56,746 nt of DNA from Bryobacterales bacterium (lineage in GTDB: Bacteria > Acidobacteriota > Terriglobia > Bryobacterales > Bryobacteraceae): contig SHUD01000011.1 of assembly GCA_009697505.1 (NCBI GenBank), positions 1 through 56,746 on the forward strand, written 5' to 3'. This document shows, one piece after another, positions 50,886 to 56,746 of the stretch (positions are counted from its first letter, which is position 1; each line of letters starts with the position of its first letter). The notes below the pieces were generated by a model. The model searched no databases, was not told where the DNA came from, and was given only the letters and a program-made list of their open reading frames with translations. Made by a program: the position numbers and the translations under genes.

Positions 50886-51437
50886 CTATTGGTCCTGATA
50901 CGTAACCAAATTTACCAGGATGGCATCGTCTTCGGACTGCGCGTCGAACGGCTGTCCCGCCGCCAACGGTTCCATCGGCATCACTACACGCCCAGGGGCG
51001 TCCTCATCGGCGACTACCAGCGACGCCGGAAGCGGGGACTCCGGAGACACGAATTGATCCTGCTGGAGGGCGATGACCGGCTCCTCGGCCGAGCGTTCCG
51101 AGGTCACCAAATAGATCCCGAGCAGCAACGCCAGGGCCATGGAAGCCACCGCAATGCGGCGGCCGAACGCGGATTCGATGAACAGGTTCCAGATGGAGAT
51201 GGGGCCTTCCGATTCGATGCGCTCCATCACCCGCGCGTAGAATCCCGCGCGCGGTTCCAGGACGGCGCCTTCCGGCGGACGCAGTCCGCGCAGCCCAGAA
51301 GCCTGTTCCCGCATGGCGCTCACCTTGGCGCGGCAGTCTTCGCACTCGGCCAGATGTTTTTGGACGTGCTGCTTGCCGGCGGCTGGTTCCGCGCCTCCTA
51401 GCATGTCCTCGATATGGTCCCGAATCTCGCGATGCAT
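50886..51437 (-). CDS. Transmembrane anti-sigma factor with zinc-finger head
   Basis: 183 aa. Cytoplasmic zf-HC2 head (KQHVQKHLAECEDCRAKVSA, HxxxCxxC), a helical linker, one membrane helix (about 110-128; IAVASMALALLLGIYLV) and a ~50-residue acidic periplasmic tail. It should hold the sigma factor encoded 72 nt upstream at the membrane until a periplasmic signal, probably via the Spy/CnrX-like protein, releases it. Confidence 0.85.
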   Translation of the reverse strand: MHREIRDHIEDMLGGAEPAAGKQHVQKHLAECEDCRAKVSAMREQASGLRGLRPPEGAVLEPRAGFYARVMERIESEGPISIWNLFIESAFGRRIAVASMALALLLGIYLVTSERSAEEPVIALQQDQFVSPESPLPASLVVADEDAPGRVVMPMEPLAAGQPFDAQSEDDAILVNLVTYQDQ

Positions 51438-51509
51438 GGTTCCCTCAAAAACCCCATTACCGGCAACTGACGCGGGTCTTATACGCCCGCTGACTATTCT
51501 ACATCCGCT

Positions 51510-52157
51510 CTACAGGCGCATCAGGCGGCCCGCCGCTTTGAGCAGCTTATGCCGTGTGCGGAACAACTTTACCTTTATTGTATTCTCGTTCAAACCCGTC
51601 ATCCGCGCCAGTTCCTCAACGGAGTGCCCTTCCACTTCCTTCATGAGGATCAGGCTGCGTTCTTCCTTCGATATCTGGCCCAACAGCTTCAGGAGCAGAT
51701 CCCGCTGTGCAACCCGCGTGTCGGCCGGTACGGTCCTATCCACGGCCGGTTCGGAAGCCTCCATGCGCTTGGCGTCGTCTTCGGAGAAATCGCTCTCGTA
51801 AACCAGCTTGCGCACGCGCTTCTTGCGCAGGTAGTCGTAGCACTCGTTGACCGTGATCTTGTAGATCCAGGTCAGGAACGAGCTGCGAAAGTCGAACTTG
51901 CGAATAGAAAAATAAACCTTGGCGAAGACCTGCTGGGCGATGTCCTCGGCATCATTGCGGTTGCGGAGAATGCCGTAAATGATGGAGAAGACCTTGCCTT
52001 GATAGCGTTCCACGATTTCGCGAAACGCCATCTCGTCGCGGGCCTGGACCCGGCGCACCAACGCCGCTTCTTCGCTGTTTCTGTGGTCCACGCGCGTCTT
52101 GCCTTGCGTTCTTCCGCCGACCGCCGGATATCTGAGTACTCCAGTTGCGCCGTCCAT
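51510..52157 (-). CDS. ECF sigma factor (second)
   Basis: 215 aa from ATG 52157. Region 2: EMAFREIVERYQGKVFSIIY, NDAEDIAQQVFAKVYFSI, FLTWIYKITVNECYDYLRKK; a long charged linker; region 4: LILMKEVEGHSVEELARMTG, ENTIKVKLFRTRHKLL. First gene of sigma - membrane anti-sigma - periplasmic sensor. The 72-nt gap to the anti-sigma contains a small GC hairpin (GCGGG...CCCGC). Confidence 0.93.
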   Translation of the reverse strand: MDGATGVLRYPAVGGRTQGKTRVDHRNSEEAALVRRVQARDEMAFREIVERYQGKVFSIIYGILRNRNDAEDIAQQVFAKVYFSIRKFDFRSSFLTWIYKITVNECYDYLRKKRVRKLVYESDFSEDDAKRMEASEPAVDRTVPADTRVAQRDLLLKLLGQISKEERSLILMKEVEGHSVEELARMTGLNENTIKVKLFRTRHKLLKAAGRLMRL

Positions 52158-52228
52158 AATCGTTCTGTTGGACGTGGCCCACCTATAAGACGTTACGGCA
52201 AAAAGATGGGCGCAAGATTATCGAGTCC

Positions 52229-52257
52229 TTGGCCCACCCTTCAGCATCGGCTATAAT
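52229..52257 (+). promoter_or_regulatory. Sigma-70 promoter of the Fe-S carrier gene
   Basis: TTGGCC (52229-52234), 17-bp spacer, perfect TATAAT (52252-52257). AGAGAGG at 52261-52267 then serves as ribosome-binding site for ATG 52279, so the leader is short. Confidence 0.65.
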
Positions 52258-52278
52258 TGTAGAGAGGCCAAACGCACT

Positions 52279-52602
52279 ATGGTACAACTAACCGAAACAG
52301 CGATGAGCAAGGTGAGAGAGATCATGGATACTCAGGAGCCCAAACCCGCTGGCCTGAGAATTTCCGTGGTGGGTGGCGGCTGCTCCGGCTTCAGCTATTC
52401 CATGGCTTTCGAGAACACCCCGGGAATGCTGGATAAGACCTACGATTTCAGTGGCTTGCAGCTCTTTATCGACCAGGCCAGCCTGCTCTATCTGGACGGC
52501 GTGAAGGTAGATTACGTGGAGAGCATGGAAGGCTCCGGGTTCAAGTTTGAAAACCCCAACGTGAAGTCCACCTGCGGCTGCGGCAGCTCCTTCAGCGCCT
52601 GA
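52279..52602 (+). CDS. A-type iron-sulfur cluster carrier (IscA/ErpA/SufA)
   Basis: 107 aa. The three invariant cysteines are present: Cys35 in VGGGCSGFSY and Cys99/Cys101 in STCGCGSSF. It receives a [2Fe-2S] or [4Fe-4S] cluster from a scaffold and hands it to apo-enzymes. It stands alone under its own promoter, without isc or suf genes, as ErpA-type carriers often do, so the precise subtype is not assigned. Confidence 0.94.
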   Translation: MVQLTETAMSKVREIMDTQEPKPAGLRISVVGGGCSGFSYSMAFENTPGMLDKTYDFSGLQLFIDQASLLYLDGVKVDYVESMEGSGFKFENPNVKSTCGCGSSFSA

Positions 52603-52676
52603 CGATCACTTTCCCGCGGCCTGCGGGAACCCCGCGGATCCAGTTCCTTGGGAGTGACATCCGCCGTGCGGACATA

Positions 52677-52706
52677 CCAGTCCGTAATTCCCCAGTCTGT
52701 AATTTC
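52677..52706. repeat. Two copies of a 15-bp unit
   Basis: CCAGTCCGTAATTCC (52677-52691) and CCAGTCTGTAATTTC (52692-52706), 13 of 15 identical, in the 210-bp gap between the Fe-S carrier and murQ. The rest of the gap shows no gene I can support. Confidence 0.8.
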
Positions 52707-52812
52707 GTGGGCCAGCTCGTCCCGCACCTTGGCGTAAGCTGACTGCCCGCCATGAACAGAATGGCAGAAGAGCCGCCTTGTACAATGAAGTACGTGGCGG
52801 CACAGCGCAAGA

Positions 52813-53700
52813 ATGCTTGACGATCTTCTCACGGAAGCGTCCCATCCGGATTCCCGAGATCTTGATTCCCTTCCCACGCCGGAATTGCTGGCTGTGTTCA
52901 ATGCCGCCGATGCCCAAGTGGCGGCCGCGGTCGCCGCGGAGATCCCCAATATCGCCCGCGCCGTGGATGCGATTGCGCAGGCGCTCGCGCGCGGAGGCCG
53001 CCTGTACTATATCGGTGCTGGAACCAGTGGACGGTTAGGTGTGCTCGACGCCTCCGAGTGTCCGCCTACATTCCATGTTTCCCCGGACCTGGTGCAAGGA
53101 ATTATCGCGGGCGGCGATCCAGCGCTCCGGCGGTCCAGCGAGGCCGTGGAAGACCGCCAGCAGGCGGGCGCGGCAGATCTTCTCGCGGCAGGGTTCCGTG
53201 GCGGCGATGTGCTGGTTGGGATTGCGGCCAGCGGGCGCACTCCCTACGTACTAGGTGCCGTCGCCAAAGCCGGCGAACTCGGAGCGGTTACATGCGGCAT
53301 CAGTTGCACCCCACGGTCGGAACTGTCGCGCGCCGTGGAATACCCGATCGAACCCCAGCCAGGGCCGGAGATTCTGACCGGTTCCACTCGCCTGCGCGCC
53401 GGAACGGCAACCAAGATGGTTTTGAACATGATCAGTACCGCGGTGATGATCCGTCTCGGCCACGTGTATGGGAACCTGATGGTCAACGTGCAGCCGGCCA
53501 ATGAGAAGTTGGCGGCGCGGGCCCGCCGCATCATCCGCCAGGCGGCGGGGGTGTCGGCCGAACGGGCCGCCGAGTTGCTGGACGCCGCGGGCAGCAGCGT
53601 GCGCACGGCCATCGTCATGGAAAAGAAGCAAGTCACCCGTGCCGAAGCGGAGCGGCTCCTGGCCAGGGCGTCCGGGCGCATTCGGGAGGCACTGATTTAA
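52813..53700 (+). CDS. murQ: N-acetylmuramic acid 6-phosphate etherase MurQ
   Basis: 295 aa SIS-domain enzyme: YYIGAGTSGRLGVLDASECP, PPTFHVSPDLVQGIIAGGD, GIAASGRTPYVLGA, EILTGSTRLRAGTATKMVLN with the catalytic glutamates. It removes lactate from MurNAc-6-phosphate during peptidoglycan recycling. ATG 52813 is overlapped by the end of an 11-codon leader ORF (52785-52820) that begins in a TACAATG. Two bases separate it from murA, joining recycling and synthesis in one operon. Confidence 0.96.
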   Translation: MLDDLLTEASHPDSRDLDSLPTPELLAVFNAADAQVAAAVAAEIPNIARAVDAIAQALARGGRLYYIGAGTSGRLGVLDASECPPTFHVSPDLVQGIIAGGDPALRRSSEAVEDRQQAGAADLLAAGFRGGDVLVGIAASGRTPYVLGAVAKAGELGAVTCGISCTPRSELSRAVEYPIEPQPGPEILTGSTRLRAGTATKMVLNMISTAVMIRLGHVYGNLMVNVQPANEKLAARARRIIRQAAGVSAERAAELLDAAGSSVRTAIVMEKKQVTRAEAERLLARASGRIREALI

Positions 53701-53702
53701 TT

Positions 53703-54959
53703 TTGGACAAGTTTGTGATCCAGGGCGGCGTGCCGCTGCAGGGAGAAATCGCGGTGAGCGGCGCCAAGAACTCGGCGCTTCCTGTGTTGGCGGCGTGCCT
53801 GCTGACGGCCGAACCCGTCGTTCTGGACCGCATCCCGCCGGTGCGCGACATCGCCACCATGGAGAAGTTGCTGGAACACGCGGGCGCGCGCGTCACCGTC
53901 GACGGGGAACGAGTAACCGTGGATGCCGGAGACATCCGGCACGCCGAAGCCCCTTATAACCTGGTCAAAACCATGCGCGCGTCGAGCCTGGTGCTGGGAC
54001 CTCTGGTCGCCCGCTGCGGACGGGCGCGGGTTTCCGTGCCTGGGGGCTGCGCCATCGGCGCGCGCCCCATTAATTTGCACGTCGCGGGGCTGGAGCGCTT
54101 GGGCGCGGTCACGCGCCAGGAGCACGGGTACATCGAGGCCGAAGCCCCGCACGGCCTCCACGGTGCCGAAGTGTATTTTGACCGGATCACAGTAACGGGA
54201 ACCGAAGACCTCCTGATGGCCGCGGTCCTGGCACAAGGCGAAACCATCATCCGCAATGCCGCCCGCGAACCCGAGGTCGTCGACCTGGCGGAGCTCCTCA
54301 TAAAAATGGGCGCGAACATTGAGGGCGCGGGAACGCCGGTCATCCGCGTGAAGGGCGTGAGTAAACTGCACGGCGCCGCGCACGCGATCATCCCGGACCG
54401 CATCGAGACGGGCACATTTCTGATCGCGGGTGCGATTTCCGGCGGCGACTTGTTGGTCACGGGCTGCCAACCCGAACATCTGCGGGCGCTCCTCGGCAAA
54501 CTGGCAAACGCTGGAGTGGAAATTTGTGAACCCACGGCGGGCGCGCTGCGCGTGCGCGGCAACGGCCTGCTGAAGAGCATCGACGCAACCACGGAGGAGC
54601 ATCCGGGCTTTGCCACCGACCTGCAGGCGCAGTTCATGGCGCTGATGACCCAGGCCGAAGGTAGCTCCATCATCAAGGAGAATATTTTCGAGAACCGCTT
54701 CATGCACGCTCCGGAGTTGACGCGCATGGGCGCCAATATCCGCATCGAGGGGCGGCAGGCGATCGTCGCCGGACCCACGCGGCTCTCCGGAGCGCAGGTC
54801 ATCGCCAGCGACTTGCGGGCCAGCGCGTCGCTGGTGCTGGCCGGACTCGCGGCCCAGGGCGAGACGCTCATCGACCGCGTCTATCATATTGACCGCGGAT
54901 ACTATCAGATCGAAGCCAAACTGGCGGGCGCGGGCGCCCGCATTCGGAGGACCGCATGA
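53703..54959 (+). CDS. murA: UDP-N-acetylglucosamine 1-carboxyvinyltransferase MurA
   Basis: 418 aa. EPSP-synthase-like fold with Lys22-Asn23 in [10 protein letters not shown] and the catalytic, fosfomycin-reactive Cys116 in [15 protein letters not shown]. First committed step of peptidoglycan synthesis. TTG start at 53703, two bases after murQ. Since Cys116 is present, the enzyme should be sensitive to fosfomycin. Overlaps the rhodanese gene by 4 nt. Confidence 0.97.
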   Translation: MDKFVIQGGVPLQGEIAVSGAKNSALPVLAACLLTAEPVVLDRIPPVRDIATMEKLLEHAGARVTVDGERVTVDAGDIRHAEAPYNLVKTMRASSLVLGPLVARCGRARVSVPGGCAIGARPINLHVAGLERLGAVTRQEHGYIEAEAPHGLHGAEVYFDRITVTGTEDLLMAAVLAQGETIIRNAAREPEVVDLAELLIKMGANIEGAGTPVIRVKGVSKLHGAAHAIIPDRIETGTFLIAGAISGGDLLVTGCQPEHLRALLGKLANAGVEICEPTAGALRVRGNGLLKSIDATTEEHPGFATDLQAQFMALMTQAEGSSIIKENIFENRFMHAPELTRMGANIRIEGRQAIVAGPTRLSGAQVIASDLRASASLVLAGLAAQGETLIDRVYHIDRGYYQIEAKLAGAGARIRRTA

Positions 54960-55336
54960 GCATTCCCCACAAAAAGCACAGTCCCGGGTTTCTGGCCTAC
55001 GTGAGAGAGGCGAAATCGCGGGTTCACGAAATCGACATCGCCGAATACCGGAAGATGCCCGCCGGCGATCACCTGTTGATCGATGTCCGGGAAGATCATG
55101 AGTGGGCCGAAGGGCGCGCGCGGGGGGCTATCCATCTCAGCAAGGGAATTGTCGAGCGCGATATTGAGACCACGGTACCCGACAAGGCCACGAAGATGGT
55201 GCTTTACTGTGGCGGCGGTTATCGTTCGGCTTTGGTTGCCGAGGCGCTCGGCAAGATGGGTTATACGGACGCGATATCGCTCGACGGAGGTTGGCGGGCC
55301 TGGAACGAAGCCGGGCTGCCGGTCACCAAAGACTAG
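54956..55336 (+). CDS. Rhodanese-like sulfurtransferase
   Basis: 126 aa single rhodanese domain: HLLIDVREDHEWAEGRARGA, then the active-site loop CGGGYRS (Cys85), and SLDGGWRAWNEAGLPVTK. The six-residue loop suits thiosulfate or persulfide transfer. ATGA overlap with murA. Its stop codon shares a base with the left end of the 200-bp palindromic element. Confidence 0.92.
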   Translation: MSIPHKKHSPGFLAYVREAKSRVHEIDIAEYRKMPAGDHLLIDVREDHEWAEGRARGAIHLSKGIVERDIETTVPDKATKMVLYCGGGYRSALVAEALGKMGYTDAISLDGGWRAWNEAGLPVTKD

Positions 55337-55535
55337 CCCGCATTTCTCACACAGTTTCGTCGCGAGGCGCGGGAGAAGGCTGTGGATAGGAGGCGCGCGA
55401 AGCTCAGCGCGCGCAAGCATACTGGAACCGCGCGCGAGCATACTTGAACCGTATGTTGAGCACGGTGAGCGAGCGTAACGAAGTAGACGCGGCCTTATCG
55501 CGCGCCGCAGCGGAAAGTGTGTGAGAAATGCGGGC
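55336..55535. mobile_element. 200-bp MITE-like element with perfect 18-bp inverted ends
   Basis: GCCCGCATTTCTCACACA (55336-55353) is the exact reverse complement of 55518-55535; with one mismatch the pairing extends by a further four bases inward (TTTC/GAAA). Inside are a GCGCGC inverted repeat (55393-55414) and a 21-bp tandem duplication (55409-55429, 55430-55450; 19 of 21 identical). No open reading frame fits. Size, ends and lack of coding fit a miniature inverted-repeat element or large REP/BIME-type repeat; a target duplication is not evident. Confidence 0.75.
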
Positions 55536-55550
55536 CAGCGCTCCCGGTTT

Positions 55551-55892
55551 CTAGAAGAAGCCTCTGCCGTCTCCGAACATGTCGTCGAAGAACGAAATCA
55601 GGATTAAAGAGATGGCCGAGGAATTCAGGATCCCGATGAACTTGGTGAATCCTTTGCCCATGAATTCAAAGCGCAGCACCAAAGCAGCCGCGATTCCGGA
55701 ATACAACAGATATGTATTCAGGCCGCGGTCCGTCGCGGAAGTCAGCACCAGAGTCGCTGCGTAGAACAGCAGCGGCAGGTTGCTGTCGTAGCGCCCTTTG
55801 ATGAGAAAAGAGAGCGCCGCGACCGCCAGCGCGGACACCAGCAGGGTGGTGATATTCAGTGGAGTGGCGTCAAAGCTCATACGATTCGTCAT
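55551..55892 (-). CDS. Small membrane protein, unknown
   Basis: 113 aa from ATG 55892 (a second ATG at 55880). Three or four hydrophobic stretches: about 14-31 (TTLLVSALAVAALSFLI), 38-52, 60-75 and 86-103 (FIGILNSSAISLILISFF), ending in DDMFGDGRGFF. No motif recognised. A 12-bp perfect hairpin lies 8 nt upstream of the start. It follows a 30-aa membrane protein gene on the same strand. Confidence 0.7.
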   Translation of the reverse strand: MTNRMSFDATPLNITTLLVSALAVAALSFLIKGRYDSNLPLLFYAATLVLTSATDRGLNTYLLYSGIAAALVLRFEFMGKGFTKFIGILNSSAISLILISFFDDMFGDGRGFF

Positions 55893-55900
55893 CTTTCGCG

Positions 55901-55933
55901 GAGTGCGCGGCTACGGGAGGCAGCCGCGCACTC
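55901..55933. promoter_or_regulatory. Strong 12-bp hairpin between two small membrane genes
   Basis: GAGTGCGCGGCT (55901-55912) pairs perfectly with AGCCGCGCACTC (55922-55933), loop of 9. It lies between the end of the 30-aa gene and 8 nt before the start of the 113-aa gene on the minus strand. No T-run follows on either strand, so an mRNA-stability or translation-control role is as likely as termination. Confidence 0.6.
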
Positions 55934-55959
55934 TCCGGAAAGGAGCTATTCCCAATTCT

Positions 55960-56052
55960 TTAATCGGCGTTCTTTTTGCGGCGCAACACGATGATCCCGA
56001 TAAACAGGATCGCCAGCACAGCGCAAACGACACGAACAGTGGAAGTGTCCAT
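55960..56052 (-). CDS. 30-aa single-helix membrane peptide
   Basis: ATG 56052 with GGAGAG 6 nt upstream encodes MDTSTVRVVCAVLAILFIGI then IVLRRKKNAD. One clean membrane helix (6-23) followed by a positive RRKK stop-transfer tail, so the C-terminus should be cytoplasmic. A good ribosome-binding site and a textbook topology argue that it is real. Function unknown; candidate regulator or assembly peptide. Confidence 0.65.
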   Translation of the reverse strand: MDTSTVRVVCAVLAILFIGIIVLRRKKNAD

Positions 56053-56110
56053 TGTCTCTCTCCTTTCCCGACAAGAGTGAATTCGGCTCTTCTGACCGAG
56101 AACTTTAGTA

Positions 56111-56647
56111 CTAAATGTTATTCATCATGGGCACCAGCTCGCTAGCTTCGATGAAGTTCTCGCTCACCGCCGATTTCTCCACGCCATAGGCGTTGTGAAA
56201 GTCCTTCACCACCGCGCCGTAGTTGCGCGTCGAAAGCCCGCGCATCATTTTGTCCCACACGCCGGCTTGCAACGGGCCACTGCGCTGGAATAGCTCGTAG
56301 CTGCCCAATCGTTGTTCCCGTTTGTCGGGCGTACGCAGCCGCGTTTTCTGGATCGGCACTTTCTGGCCATCCACCACGCAGTAGCCGTCCTCTTTGCCCC
56401 AGCGATGCGCGCGTCTTCCTTCGTGTTGCTGGTGGCGTTCCCCAGCCAGGTGCCGGACTTCCTCCTCCATCACGGTTTGCATCAGTGCGAGCCCCGTTTC
56501 TCGCAGCAAGTTGCCCACGCCTTGCTGCAACAGGCCGACGATGTCGGCCAACGGAAGGATCATCTGGATGTTCGGGTTCTGCTCGTTGGCGATCCGGCGG
56601 AACTGCTGCACGGCTCGTTGCTGTTTGATCTGGTATTGTTTCTTCAA
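56111..56647 (-). pseudogene. IS256/Mutator-family transposase, 3'-truncated
   Basis: 178 codons from TTG 56647 (AGGAGAG 5 nt upstream). The N-terminal half of an IS256-type transposase is clear: LLRETGLALMQTVMEEEVRH, RWGKEDGYCVVDGQKVPIQK, LGSYELFQRSGP, SENFIEASE. The protein then runs into LVPMMNNI and stops before the DDE catalytic residues, so it cannot transpose. The left IS end should lie in the 56648-56746 flank; the right half of the element is gone. Confidence 0.85.
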
Positions 56648-56746
56648 GCGACTCTCTCCTTTTTCTTGGCGGAAAAATTAACCCTCGGCTCATTATGGCC
56701 GCGGGTTTGAGAGTCGCTACTTTCTACGATTTACCGGGCATCCTCA

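Noticed and set aside
52603-52812. Minus-strand frame ending in DWYVRTADVTPKELDPRGSR, possibly a small protein
   Set aside because: It overlaps the Fe-S carrier gene, has no start with ribosome-binding site, and part of it is a 15-bp tandem repeat; not enough support.
1-56746. CRISPR arrays, tRNA or rRNA genes, integrase or phage modules
   Set aside because: None seen: the short tandem repeats lack unique spacers, and no tRNA-like cloverleaf was recognised by eye; a covariance-model scan would settle small RNAs.

Overview
The window is a GC-rich (roughly 60%), densely coded bacterial chromosome segment. Gene content and style suggest an Acidobacteriota genome of the Solibacter/Bryobacter type: large secreted beta-helix proteins, a cyclic-nucleotide-domain/exonuclease fusion, YXWGXW secreted proteins, M-x type zinc peptidase, frequent GTG/TTG starts and many scraps of insertion sequences. 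That placement is inference; no rRNA, tRNA, phage module or CRISPR array was seen.

Layout. 0-6.7 kb is accessory: an IS end fused to a 5'-truncated beta-helix protein, a glycosyltransferase/methyltransferase pair, then a patchwork of transposase, amidase and thrS scraps carrying two toxin-antitoxin pairs (mazEF, hicBA). 6.7-22.8 kb holds thrS, a radical SAM - ALDH7 - amidase run, ftsK-uppP, a pair of four-helix half-transporters feeding a GT21 (HpnI-like) glycosyltransferase, a penicillin-acylase-type hydrolase and a CBS/CorC membrane protein. 22.8-26.2 kb holds a transposase tail, a cNMP/CBS/DUF294/DEDDh fusion gene whose start is joined across a CTT-TGA-C frameshift, and a YXWGXW protein behind a textbook sigma-54 promoter. 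26.2-32.2 kb is housekeeping: ruvA-ruvB-folK, rsmE-ABC permease-ABC ATPase and tyrS. 32.2-45.9 kb contains a DUF885 protein, a two-subunit molybdenum hydroxylase, a rearrangement breakpoint, a G8-domain protein, a three-gene exopolysaccharide-type cassette (GT2, TPR/beta-barrel, sugar epimerase), an NMT1-type lipoprotein and a DUF6282 amidohydrolase. 45.9-52.2 kb has a decayed pseudo-histidine-kinase with an in-frame amber codon, a zinc peptidase/ATP-grasp pair and two back-to-back sigma/anti-sigma modules. 52.2-56.7 kb has an A-type Fe-S carrier, murQ-murA-rhodanese, a 200-bp MITE-like element with perfect 18-bp inverted ends, two small membrane proteins and a truncated IS256-type transposase.

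How it works together. Much of the cargo faces the envelope (peptidoglycan synthesis and recycling, undecaprenyl phosphate recycling, lipid glycosylation, polysaccharide export, secreted beta-helix proteins, two ECF-sigma circuits with membrane or zinc-finger anti-sigmas). Genes within operons commonly overlap by 4 nt; seven convergent pairs have stop codons within 5 nt of each other, so there is little room for terminators. Several genes have a TANAAT box 6-8 nt before the start codon, which predicts leaderless mRNAs.
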